Source: CAZVYN01 sp964631125
GTDB lineage: Bacteria; Eisenbacteria; RBG-16-71-46; CAIMUX01
Assembly (NCBI GenBank): GCA_964631125.1
Contig: CAZVYN010000003.1
Location: 1 to 64,000 of the forward strand
DNA length: 64,000 nt
Reading direction: 5' to 3'
Below are positions 17,969-27,259 of this stretch, in pieces. A program made the position numbers and the translations under genes. The notes below the pieces were generated by a model. It was not told the DNA's origin. It did not search any database and saw nothing but the letters and a program-made list of their open reading frames with translations. The stretch's first letter is position 1; each line of letters begins with the position of its first letter.

Positions 17969-18273
17969 GCGTCGTGGTCGGGGAGCTGGTTGCGAGCGTC
18001 CAACACGCTTCGTTGGATGGCCGCAAGCTGCTCTGGGTGCGAGACGAGACCGGACGCTGCCGACTGGCCGTCGATTCGGTCGATGCCGGCCCGGGCGACC
18101 GGGTCTTGGTGCTCGACGAAGGGAACGGCGCGGCGCAGGTGCTGGAGTCGTCCCGCGGTCCGATCCGCACGGTCATCGTCGGCGTGGTCGATGCGGTCGA
18201 TGCGGTCGATGCGGTCGACGCGGTCGACGCCGTCGATCCGGCCGATGCCGTCGACACAGGCGCGCGGAAGTGA
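17959..18273 (+). CDS. EutN/CcmL-family microcompartment vertex protein, stand-alone
   Basis: A 104-residue protein whose first ~78 residues match the EutN/CcmL pentamer fold: GVVVGELVASVQHASLDGRK, LLWV, AVDSVDAGPGDRVLV, then IRTVIVGVVD. In microcompartments this family caps the vertices of the protein shell. The GTG start overlaps the hpt stop by 10 bases, and the gene ends in a GTGA overlap with udk, so it is firmly inside the nucleoside operon. No BMC-domain shell protein is in the window. The C-terminus is an AVD repeat encoded by a 9-bp tandem repeat. It may pentamerise without a shell, or serve a compartment encoded elsewhere. Confidence 0.87.
   Translation: MFLGVVVGELVASVQHASLDGRKLLWVRDETGRCRLAVDSVDAGPGDRVLVLDEGNGAAQVLESSRGPIRTVIVGVVDAVDAVDAVDAVDAVDPADAVDTGARK
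18184..18255 (+). repeat. In-frame 9-bp tandem repeat encoding (A-V-D)n
   Basis: Eight head-to-tail 9-bp units close to GCGGTCGAT make the C-terminal VVDAVDAVD-type tail of the EutN-like protein. Two units are identical and the rest differ by one to three bases. A 9-bp unit keeps the frame, so copy number can vary the tail length without disrupting the protein. The following GTGA junction with udk is also preserved. Confidence 0.9.
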
Positions 18274-18959
18274 AACCGATGGCGGGCCGGCGCGGCGTAC
18301 TCATCGGGATCGCCGGCGGCTCGGCCTCGGGCAAGACGCTCATCGCCGCCAAGATCTACGAGACGCTCGGCTCCGAGCGCGTCGTCATCCTCAAGCAGGA
18401 TTCGTACTACCGCGATCTCCGTCACCTGCCCGAGTCGGTGCGCGCGCAGCAGAACTTCGATCATCCCGAGGCCTTCGACACGCCGCTCCTCTGTGAGCAT
18501 CTGGAGACGTTGCTCGGCGGCGGCGCGATCGAAGAGCCGACGTATGACTTCACGCACCACGCGCGGTCGTCGCGCACCCGCCACATCGCGGCCTCCGACG
18601 TGATCGTGTTGGAGGGGATCCTCATCCTGGCCGAGCCGACCCTGCGCGAGAAGATGGACATCAAGATCTTCGTCGACACCGACGCCGACGTGCGGCTCTT
18701 GCGTCGGCTGCAACGCGACGTGACCGATCGCGGACGCACCTTCGAATCGGTCCTGCGCCAGTACGATGAGTCGGTCCGTCCGATGCACCTGCAGTTCGTG
18801 GAGCCGAGCAAGCGGTGGGCCGATCTCGTCATCCCCGAAGGGGGACACAACCGCGTGGCGATCGACCTGCTCACGACCAAGATCTCCGCCGTGCTGAATG
18901 ATCGGCTGCCGGCCGACGCCCCGGAAGCTGCGGCGGAAGGGAGGCGTCGTGCGCGGTGA
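18270..18959 (+). CDS. udk: Uridine kinase
   Basis: A 229-residue P-loop kinase that phosphorylates uridine and cytidine to UMP and CMP. It shows the P-loop GGSASGKT, the substrate segment LKQDSYYRDL, NFDHPEAFD, the VLEGILIL strand, and the RLQRDVTDRGR and VEPSKRWADLVIP motifs of Udk. Length is typical, with a short Arg/Ala-rich tail. The GTG start overlaps the TGA of the EutN-like gene (GTGA); ATG 18279 is a close alternative. It is followed with an 11-base overlap by tdk. It salvages pyrimidine nucleosides imported by the ABC transporter encoded downstream. Confidence 0.95.
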   Translation: MKPMAGRRGVLIGIAGGSASGKTLIAAKIYETLGSERVVILKQDSYYRDLRHLPESVRAQQNFDHPEAFDTPLLCEHLETLLGGGAIEEPTYDFTHHARSSRTRHIAASDVIVLEGILILAEPTLREKMDIKIFVDTDADVRLLRRLQRDVTDRGRTFESVLRQYDESVRPMHLQFVEPSKRWADLVIPEGGHNRVAIDLLTTKISAVLNDRLPADAPEAAAEGRRRAR

Positions 18960-19545
18960 CCTTCCGCACAAGGGCTCGCTGGAAGTGATCTGCGGACCGA
19001 TGTTCAGCGGCAAGACGGAGGAGTTGATCCGGCGACTGCGGCGCGCGCAGATCGCGCGTCAGCGGGTCGTCATCCTCAAGCCGGGCATCGATGATCGCTA
19101 CGACGCCGACCACTTGGTTTCCCACAATCTCGTCAAGATCCCTTCGGTCCAAGTGCGCACGTCGCAGGAAGTGTTGGAGTTCGGGCGCGAGGCCGAGGTG
19201 GTCGGGATCGACGAGGTGCAGTTCCTCGACGACGGCATCGCCGACGTCTGCGAACGTCTGGCGAACGAGGGACGCCGCGTCATCGTGGCGGGGCTCGATC
19301 AGGACTACCGCGCGCGGCCGTTCGAGCCGATCCCGTCGCTCCTGGCGCGCGCCGAGTACATCACGAAGACGCTCGCCATCTGCGTGTCGTGCGGCGCGCC
19401 CGCGGGCCGGACGCAGCGGGTCGCGGCGCTGGGAGGCCGCATCCTGGTCGGATCGAGCGATGTCTACGAGGCGCGCTGCCGGCGCTGCTTCGAGCCGCCG
19501 CGCGACGAACCGACGGCGGCGGAGACGAAGGGAGAGGGGACGTGA
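18949..19545 (+). CDS. tdk: Thymidine kinase (type II)
   Basis: A 198-residue thymidine kinase of the bacterial/TK1 type, making dTMP from thymidine. It has the P-loop GPMFSGKTEEL, the catalytic Glu in GIDEVQF, the lasso segment DQDYRARPFEPI and a zinc site from CVSCG and CRRC. GTG 18949 was chosen because GGAAGGGAGG lies directly upstream; the frame before it is the 3' end of udk in another phase. It overlaps udk by 11 bases and the BMP lipoprotein gene by a GTGA junction, so it belongs to the salvage operon. Confidence 0.95.
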   Translation: MRGDLPHKGSLEVICGPMFSGKTEELIRRLRRAQIARQRVVILKPGIDDRYDADHLVSHNLVKIPSVQVRTSQEVLEFGREAEVVGIDEVQFLDDGIADVCERLANEGRRVIVAGLDQDYRARPFEPIPSLLARAEYITKTLAICVSCGAPAGRTQRVAALGGRILVGSSDVYEARCRRCFEPPRDEPTAAETKGEGT

Positions 19546-20576
19546 AGGGACGAAGCATGGGCGGACGCAGCCTCGGAATGTACGGCGCCACCACCGCGCT
19601 CGCGCTCGCGATTGGTTGCAGCGGCGGTTCGAAGGAGGCGGCGAAGAGCGCCGACCAGTTCGACGTCGGTCTCGTCTTCGATGTCGGCGGGCTGGGCGAC
19701 AAGTCGTTCAACGACGCGGCGCATCGCGGGCTCGTGCGCGCCCGCGAGGAGCTGGGCATCGCCTTCGAGTACCGCGAACCGGGGGACGGAAGTGAGCGCG
19801 ACGCGGCCCTCCGTCAGTTCGCCGCGGGGGAAACCGACTTGATCATCGGCGTCGGCTTCCTCTTCAGCGACGACATCGACAAAGTCGCCGCCGAGTTCCC
19901 CGACAAGCACTTCGCCTGCGTCGACTACACCTGGCAAGAGGGCAAGGCGATTCCGCCGAACCTGGTCGGCCTCAAGTTCCGGGAAGAGGAAGGCTCCGCG
20001 CTGGCGGGTGCGCTCGCCGCGATGGTCAGCAAGACCGGTACGGTCGGCTTCGTCGGCGGCATGGACATCCCGCTCATCCACAAGTTCGAGGCGGGCTACA
20101 AGGCCGGCTTCGCGCGCACGCGAGCCGACGGCAAGGTGCTGACCAACTACGCCGGCGTGACCGGCGAAGCCTTCGCCAACCCGGCGAAAGGGAAGGAGCT
20201 CGCGCTGGCCCAGATCGACCGCGGCGCCGATGTCATCTTCCACGCCTCGGGCTCGACCGGACTCGGCGTCTTCGAAGCCGCGCGCGCCCGCGACATCCTC
20301 GCCATCGGCGTCGACTCCGACCAACAGGCCGAAGCGCCAGGCCATATCCTGACCAGCATGGTGAAGCAGGTCGACGTGGCCGTCTTCGAAGTGATCCGCG
20401 ACGCGAACGCGGGCCAGTTCGCCGGCAGCGTGAAGATCCTCGGCCTGAAAGAAGGCGGCGTCGGCCTGATCGACGACGCCGGCAACGCGCAGTGGATCAC
20501 CGCCGAGGTGCGTCAACGGCTGGGCGCGCTCCGCCAGGAGATCGTCAGCGGGCAATTCATCGTCCCGTCGAAGTGA
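19542..20576 (+). CDS. BMP-family nucleoside-binding lipoprotein
   Basis: A 344-residue periplasmic substrate-binding lipoprotein of the basic membrane protein (BMP/PnrA/BmpA) family, which binds nucleosides for ABC import. The signal peptide ends in a lipobox AIGC with Cys26. Conserved BMP phrases follow: VGLVFDVGGLGDKSFND, IIGVGF, GFVGGMDIPLIHKFEAGYKAG, FHASGSTGLG and IGVDSDQQ. GTG 19542 overlaps the tdk stop (GTGA) behind GGGAGAGGG; ATG 19557 is an alternative and would still give a signal peptide. The ATPase and two permeases follow, which makes a complete importer. Confidence 0.93.
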   Translation: MKGRSMGGRSLGMYGATTALALAIGCSGGSKEAAKSADQFDVGLVFDVGGLGDKSFNDAAHRGLVRAREELGIAFEYREPGDGSERDAALRQFAAGETDLIIGVGFLFSDDIDKVAAEFPDKHFACVDYTWQEGKAIPPNLVGLKFREEEGSALAGALAAMVSKTGTVGFVGGMDIPLIHKFEAGYKAGFARTRADGKVLTNYAGVTGEAFANPAKGKELALAQIDRGADVIFHASGSTGLGVFEAARARDILAIGVDSDQQAEAPGHILTSMVKQVDVAVFEVIRDANAGQFAGSVKILGLKEGGVGLIDDAGNAQWITAEVRQRLGALRQEIVSGQFIVPSK

Positions 20577-20583
20577 ACGCACG

Positions 20584-22107
20584 GTGAATCCCGCCGTTGA
20601 ATTCATCGGGGTGACCAAGCGGTATCCCGGGCTCATCGCGAACGATTCGATCTCGTTTCCGGTCTTTCCAGGCGAGATCCACGCCATCGTCGGGGAGAAC
20701 GGCGCGGGCAAGTCGACGCTGATGGGCATCCTCTCGGGCTTCGTCAAGCCGGACGAGGGGCGCGTGGCGGTCTTCGGACACACGTTGAAACCCGGCTCGC
20801 CGCGCGCGGCGTTGGAGGCAGGGATCGGACTCTGCGCGCAGCACTTTCATCTCGTGCCGACTCTGACCGGGATGGAGAACATTCTCCTGGGCGCGCGCGG
20901 GCATCGCATGCTGACGCCGCTCTCGCACAAGGCGCAGGACAAGGTGCGCGAGCTGGCGCGTCGTTACGGCCTGAAGACCAAGCTCGAGGTGCCGGTCTCG
21001 GACCTCTCGATCGGCGAGGCGGAGCGGGTCGAGATCCTGAAGCTGCTCTACCGCGAGGCGAAGGTGCTCGTGCTCGACGAGCCGACCGCCGTGCTCGCGC
21101 CCAGTGAAGTCGAAGGCCTCTTCGAGGTACTGCGTCTCTTGCGCAAGGAAGGGAAGGCGATCCTCTTCATCAGCCACAAGCTGCCGGAGGTGATGGCCCT
21201 GGCCGATCGCGTGACCGTGCTGCGCGGCGGGCGCGTGCAGGGCACCGTGCGGCCCGCCGAGATCGACACCAACATGCTCGTCTCGATGATTGTCGGGGGC
21301 GAGGCGCCCGGATCCTTGCCTTGGTTGCCGCGTGTGCCGGGCGAACCTGTGCTCGAAGTCGAGAAGCTCTCCGCTGGTCGCTCCGCTTCTTCGTTGCAGC
21401 GCGTCTCCTTCTCGGTGCGCGAGGGACAGATCGTCGGCATCGGCGGCGTCGAGGGGAACGGCCAACGCGAGTTGGTGCAGGTGCTCTTGGGTTACATCAA
21501 GCGGGACGGCGGCGAGATCCGTTTCCTCGGCCGACCGGTGCATCCAGAGCGCACGCCGGCTTTCCGACGTCGCATCGGCGTGATTCCCGAGGATCGAAGG
21601 CGTGAGGGACTCTTGCCGTCGCGCACCTTGGTCGAGAACGCGGTGCTCGGATTCCACGATCGGCCGCCCTATCGCAAGGGGCTCACGCTCGATCGCGGCG
21701 AGATGCGGAGTCTGGCCGCGCGGATCGTCGATACGTTCGATGTGCGGCCGCCCAGGCTCGATCTGCCGGCGCGCGCCTTCTCCGGCGGCAACCAGCAACG
21801 TTTCATCGCCGGGCGTGAGCTCTCCCGGCGGCCGCCGTTCCTCCTGGCGGTGCACCCGACGCGCGGCGTCGATCTGCGCGCGACTCAGTTCCTCCATGGG
21901 CGACTGCTGGAGGAACGCGCCCGCGGCACCGCCATCCTCCTGGTCTCGGCCGACCTGACCGAGTTACGCGCGCTGTCCGATCGCGTGCACATCCTCTATC
22001 GCGGCAAAGTGGCCTACCAGGCGGCGCGCGAAGAGATCGACGTCGAAGCGCTCAATCGCAGCCTGCTCGGCCTCGAGCTCGACCCGACGGCGCAGGCTGC
22101 GCGATGA
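20584..22107 (+). CDS. Nucleoside ABC importer, tandem ATPase subunit
   Basis: A 507-residue ATPase with two ABC modules, like NupA/RbsA-type importers of the BMP class. Module 1 is complete: GENGAGKST, the Q-loop CAQHFHLVPTLTG, signature LSIGEAERVEILK and Walker B VLVLDEPTAVL. Module 2 has the family-typical altered P-loop GVEGNGQREL, then FSGGNQQRFIAGREL and a degenerate Walker B ending HPTRGVD. This asymmetry is normal for the family: module 2 does not hydrolyse ATP. The start is GTG 20584, 7 bases after the BMP gene. It energises import of nucleosides captured by the lipoprotein. Confidence 0.93.
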   Translation: MNPAVEFIGVTKRYPGLIANDSISFPVFPGEIHAIVGENGAGKSTLMGILSGFVKPDEGRVAVFGHTLKPGSPRAALEAGIGLCAQHFHLVPTLTGMENILLGARGHRMLTPLSHKAQDKVRELARRYGLKTKLEVPVSDLSIGEAERVEILKLLYREAKVLVLDEPTAVLAPSEVEGLFEVLRLLRKEGKAILFISHKLPEVMALADRVTVLRGGRVQGTVRPAEIDTNMLVSMIVGGEAPGSLPWLPRVPGEPVLEVEKLSAGRSASSLQRVSFSVREGQIVGIGGVEGNGQRELVQVLLGYIKRDGGEIRFLGRPVHPERTPAFRRRIGVIPEDRRREGLLPSRTLVENAVLGFHDRPPYRKGLTLDRGEMRSLAARIVDTFDVRPPRLDLPARAFSGGNQQRFIAGRELSRRPPFLLAVHPTRGVDLRATQFLHGRLLEERARGTAILLVSADLTELRALSDRVHILYRGKVAYQAAREEIDVEALNRSLLGLELDPTAQAAR

Positions 22108-22117
22108 GTACTGCGAG

Positions 22118-23283
<1,166 letters not shown>

Positions 23284-23287
<4 letters not shown>

Positions 23288-24198
23288 TCGAGACGACGCT
23301 CGCCTTCGTCGCGCAGGTCTTGCGCATCAGCGCTCCGTATGGACTCGCCGCGGTCGGCGGCGTCTTCTCCGAGCGTGCGGGCGTGGTCAACATCGCGCTG
23401 GAAGGGATCCTGCTCTCGGGCGCGTTCGGCGCGGTCTATGGGACGCTCGCGTCCGGCAATCCCTGGATCGGATTGTTGGTCGGCGTCGCGGCGGGACTCG
23501 CGGTCGCCGCGCTCCACGCCGCGGTCACCATCTTCGCGCGCGCCGATCAGATCCTCTCGGGACTGGCGATCAACCTGCTTGCCTTCGGCGGGACGCGCTG
23601 TCTGCTGGAGGCGATCTATCACAGCGCGAGCAACTCGCCGCGCATCGACGCTCTGGCGCCGCTGCCGATTCCGTTCCTCGCGTCGATCCCCGCACTCGGC
23701 GATCTGCTGACGTCGCCCCTCTTCCTGCTGGCCATCTTGGTCATCGTGCTGGCGCAGGGTCTCCTCTTCGGCACCGGCTTCGGACTCGCCCTGCGCGCCG
23801 CCGGCGACGGTCCGCGCGCGCTCGACGGCGCCGGGCTCTCGCTCACCGCGCTGCGCTGGAGCGGCGTGCTCCTCTCGGGCTTCTTCGCCGGGATGGCCGG
23901 CGTCTGGCTCGCCATGGAGCAACACAGTTTCACCGATGGGATGTCGGGCGGCCGCGGCTATATCGCGCTCGCCGCCATGATCGTCGGCAAGTGGAGTCCC
24001 TTGGGGGCCGCACTCGCCTGCCTGCTCTTCGGCGCGGCCGAGACGCTCCAGATTCGCCTCCCCGACGGCCTCGTCCCCGCGCAGTTCCTCCAGATGATCC
24101 CGTACCTCGTCACATTGCTCGTCCTCGCCGGATGGATCGGCCGCGCGACCCCTCCCGCCAAACTCGGCGAGGCGTACGACCGGGAGGAGGCCGAGTAG
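23284..24198 (+). CDS. Nucleoside ABC importer permease 2
   Basis: A 304-residue inner-membrane permease, partner of the preceding gene (NupC/YufQ-like). It carries the family signature SERAGVVNIALEGILLSGAF near the N-terminus, about eight hydrophobic helices, and GRGYIALAAMIVGKWSPLGA near the end. ATG 23284 overlaps the stop of permease 1 (ATGA). It ends with TAG sharing a base with the GTG of the phosphorylase gene (TAGTG), so transport and phosphorolysis are coupled in expression. Confidence 0.92.
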
Positions 24199-25061
24199 TG
24201 CCGCGCGCCCCGCGCGGCGCCTCCGCCTCCGACCCCTGGCCGCCTCCCGCCCTGCTCGAGCGTTTGCGCTCCGAGACCCCCGAGCGCACCCCGACGCTCG
24301 GAATCGTCCTAGGCAGCGGCCTAGGCCTCCTCGCCGACGCCCTCGATCGCCCCATCGCCTTCTCCGCCGCCGATCTCCCCGGCTACCCCGTCAGCACCGT
24401 CCCCGGCCACGAAGGCCGTCTCATCTCGGGATTCCTCTCCGGCCGCGCCGTCTGGGTCGTGCAAGGCCGCGTCCACCTCTACGAAGGCCACACTGCGGAG
24501 ATCGTGACCCGCCCCGTGCGCCTGCTCGCCGCGCTCGGAGTCGAGACGCTGATCCTGACCAACGCCGCCGGCAGCCTCGACCCGTCGGCGCCTCCCGGCT
24601 CGATCTGCCTCGACGAAGACGCGCTGAATCTCTTCTGGCGTCCGCTCGCCACGCCCGCGCCGAACGCTCTCTACCAAGGCGGCCTCTGGTCGCGACGCGG
24701 TCCGTTGGTCGAGCCGTGGCTGGCGCAACTCGCCTTCGACGCAGCGGGGGAGTGCGGCGTCGAACTGCGCCGCGGCGTGCTCGGCGCCTCTTCCGGCCCG
24801 ACCTACGAGACCGCCGCCGAGGTGCGCGCCTGGAGGTCACTTGGCGCCACCGTCGCATCGATGTCGACCGTCCCCGAGGCGCTCGTCGCGCGCGAGTTGG
24901 GACTGCGCCTGCTCATCTTCTCGCTCGTGACGAACCTCGGGACCGGACTCTCACCGACTCCGCTTTCGCACGACGAGGTGACGACCGCCGCGAACGAAGC
25001 GGGCGGCCGGCTGGGGCGACTCATCGCCGCGATTGTCGCCAAACTCCCCGGAAACCAATGA
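24198..25061 (+). CDS. Purine nucleoside phosphorylase (trimeric PNP/MTAP family)
   Basis: A 287-residue family-2 nucleoside phosphorylase that splits inosine or guanosine with phosphate. Motifs: LGIVLGSGLG (phosphate loop), TVPGHEGRL, GRVHLYEGH, ILTNAAGSL, GPTYETAAEVRAW and the MST phrase at the active-site Met. The N-terminal ~25 residues are Pro/Ala-rich. The GTG start at 24198 shares its first base with the preceding TAG stop and lies behind GGGAGGAGG. It is the last gene of the salvage operon. Released hypoxanthine or guanine would pass to Hpt. Confidence 0.93.
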   Translation: MPRAPRGASASDPWPPPALLERLRSETPERTPTLGIVLGSGLGLLADALDRPIAFSAADLPGYPVSTVPGHEGRLISGFLSGRAVWVVQGRVHLYEGHTAEIVTRPVRLLAALGVETLILTNAAGSLDPSAPPGSICLDEDALNLFWRPLATPAPNALYQGGLWSRRGPLVEPWLAQLAFDAAGECGVELRRGVLGASSGPTYETAAEVRAWRSLGATVASMSTVPEALVARELGLRLLIFSLVTNLGTGLSPTPLSHDEVTTAANEAGGRLGRLIAAIVAKLPGNQ

Positions 25062-25100
25062 AAAAACAGAGGCGAGGTGGGCTCGCGCTCACCTCGCCTC
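25061..25100 (-). terminator. Intrinsic terminator of the selenoprotein pair, possibly bidirectional
   Basis: A perfect 11-bp inverted repeat (GAGGCGAGGTG at 25069-25079 and CACCTCGCCTC at 25090-25100) encloses a 10-base loop. Read on the minus strand it is followed by CTGTTTTTTC, a good U-tract, so it should end the transcript of the gene at 25144-27177. On the plus strand the hairpin directly follows the phosphorylase stop but lacks a U-tract. Confidence 0.85.
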
Positions 25101-25143
25101 GTCCTGTCGCCGCGTCGAGGAGTCGACGCGGATCAGACCTAGA

Positions 25144-27177
25144 TCACTGCAGACGCACGACCTTCGAAGACGACTCGCCTTCGACCGTTTTGAGCACCGC
25201 GAAGTACATGCCGTTGGCGGTGGTGCGTCCCGCGTCGTCCAATCCGTCCCAGGCGACGAAGTGGCGGCCGGTCGGGAGCGAGCCGCCGACGAGCTGACGG
25301 ACCTGACGGCCGCTCGCGTCGACGACCACGAGGGAGACCGGTGCGTTCGCGGCGTTGGGCGAGACCGCGAAGCGCAACTCGGCGCCGCGCGAGAACGGAT
25401 TCGGCGACGCGCCGATGAGCCCGCTCACCTTCGCGGCGAGCACCTCGTCGGGCGCGTCAGTGGCGGGCGGCTCGAGCAGCCAATCGAGCACCTTCTCGAT
25501 AAAGGTCTCGTTGTTGTTCGGGTCGGCGGCCACCGTGCTGAACGCGACCTGGTTGATCGTCGAGGTGACGACGCGGAAGCCGCCCGGCGCCTCGTGGCGA
25601 ACCGCGGCCGGGTTGTTCGGCCCGATCTCCGAGGTCAGGATCGTGGCGGCGTTCGCGCCCGGGACCAGCCGGTCGACCCGGTTCGAACTGGGCGGGACCC
25701 ACGTCAGCGAATGAACCATGCCGTTCGTGATCGGATCGCCGCCCACGCCCGTCGCGACCGACGCCAGCGTGTTGTTGGTGAACGACGCGATCCCGAGGTA
25801 GTTCTGCGTGAAGCTGTTCCCGGTCCCTTGACCGGTGAGCAGATCCATCGTCGCCAGGAACAGACGACCGTCCTGATCGAGGTACGCCTCCAGGCCCGCC
25901 TTCTCGGTCGTGCTGAGGACGTTCCCGACGAATCCGCTCTGCCAGATGATGGCGTCGTATCCGATCATCCCCGCGGCCGAGACGGTCCCGACGGCGACGT
26001 CATAGAGATATCCGAGCGCCGGCAGCGCGGACGTGAAGGCGGTCTCGGCGGACTGGTTGACGTCGTCGTCGACCAACAAGATCGCCGGCGAACCGTTGAA
26101 GAGACGGAAGCTCGCCTGCTTCACCTCGGCCGTCGCCTGCGATTCGGCCAGGAACTGGAAGGCCGCCTGCTGGAGCGTCCCGTCGGTCGTGACGCGGATC
26201 GTCACGTCCTTGCTCTCGCCGACCGCCAGCGGAATGCTGGCCGTCGTGACGTAGCCGGCTTCGCCCTCGACCAAGACCTCGGCCGTCCACGGGAAACCGC
26301 CGGTCGCGAACGACAGGTCGATCACGTCGGCGTTCTCACCCGCGTTGAGGAGCTGGCCCTGGTAGAAGAACGTTCCGTTCCCGGCCGGCACCGATCCCAA
26401 CTTGTCGGGGAAGTAGAGGGCGTGGAAGTAGCTGAAGTCGGACGTGAAGTCGCTCGCCTGCAAGACCGCTTCCGAGCCGCCGATGAACTCATAGATCGCG
26501 ACCGGGTGGAGGTTCGCGACGTTCATGCCGGTGGTGTTGATCGTCTGCTCGACGGTGACCTCTTGTCCGACCACGGTGAGCGAGACCGGCGTGCTGCGCA
26601 CCATGCGGACCACGTGGTCCCAGTGGCTGACGCCGCCGTAGCCGCAGCACCAAGTGATGTCGTCTTCGACCAAGTAGAGCGTCGCCTGGTGCGCCGTGTA
26701 GCTCCCTGGCTCGGTCAGTTCGTACGTGGCCGAAACGGTGGCGTTGGGGCCGTCGAAGGTGAGCGAACCGGTGATCTTGATCGGGGAGAGTTCGCCCGCC
26801 GCCGCCAGGCTGGCGTCGATCGCCTCGGAGTACGCGACGGTCTGAGCGGGACACAGGTCCGCGCCGATGAACGCCTCGGTTCCGTCGATCATCGTGTGGG
26901 GGATGCCGTTCACCGCGAAGCGATCCGCGCGGAGTTCGGTTTCGGTGGTCTGGAACGGATCGGTCCCGGAAACATGGTTCTCCAGGACGATCAGCTGGGA
27001 TCCGTAACTCGTCTTGCAGCTAGCGGCCGCGCACCGCGCCCGCGGACAAAACGTTCACCACGTCGCGCCGAAATCCTCCAAGAACACGACCTTCGGCACG
27101 GCGGAAACCGCCGGCGAGAAGACGCTCGCGGCCAAGGCCGTAGCGAGCGTGAGCGACCTGAGATCGAATCGGAACAT
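25144..27177 (-). CDS. Secreted Omp28/thioredoxin-like selenoprotein (UxxC) with FlgD-like tail, paralogue B
   Basis: Read through one in-frame TGA this gene encodes 677 residues. ATG 27177 follows AAAGGAG and begins a signal peptide (1-26, ending VSA). TGA at 27055-27057 is codon 41, in GATW-U-TFCPRARC, the place of the first redox Cys of a thioredoxin-like CxxC. Cys44 is the partner, and IPHTMIDG (Pro93) looks like the cis-Pro loop. The Omp28-like domain extends to about residue 220 (CCGYGGVSHWDHVVR). Next comes a Rossmann-like LLVDDDVNQS domain (about 325-560), then a FlgD-type tail (NPFSRG, ASGRQVRQL, NGMYFAVLKT). The paralogue at 27260-29308 has TGA at the equivalent codon, and a SECIS-like hairpin follows. 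An annotation that stops at TGA would begin at GTG 26913 and lose the active site. Confidence 0.88.
27023..27043 (-). promoter_or_regulatory. SECIS-like hairpin downstream of the UGA in paralogue B
   Basis: On the minus-strand mRNA, starting 11 nt after the UGA, GCGG pairs with CCGC and GCGC pairs with GCGC. A 2-nt GG bulge lies between the helices and GGU sits in the apical loop. The GGU begins 19 nt after the UGA, matching the bacterial SECIS layout recognised by SelB. The upper helix is short, so the fold is less tidy than in paralogue A. The loop position is the same. Confidence 0.6.
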
Positions 27178-27200
27178 GCCTTCCATCTCCTTTGCAGTAA

Positions 27201-27233
27201 CGGTGACGGGAGCGCCGCGCGCTCCCGCCACCG
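27201..27233 (-). terminator. Hairpin between the two selenoprotein genes
   Basis: A 14-bp inverted repeat with a 5-base loop lies in the 82-base gap between paralogue A and the start of paralogue B. The arms are 27201-27214 and 27220-27233. On the minus-strand RNA all 14 pairs form, one as G-U. No U-tract follows, so it may be a processing or stability element, or a partial attenuator setting the A:B ratio, rather than a full terminator. It ends about 10 bases before the AAAGGAG of gene B. Confidence 0.6.
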
Positions 27234-27259
27234 TGGAATCGAACCGCCCCGGCTCTCTC

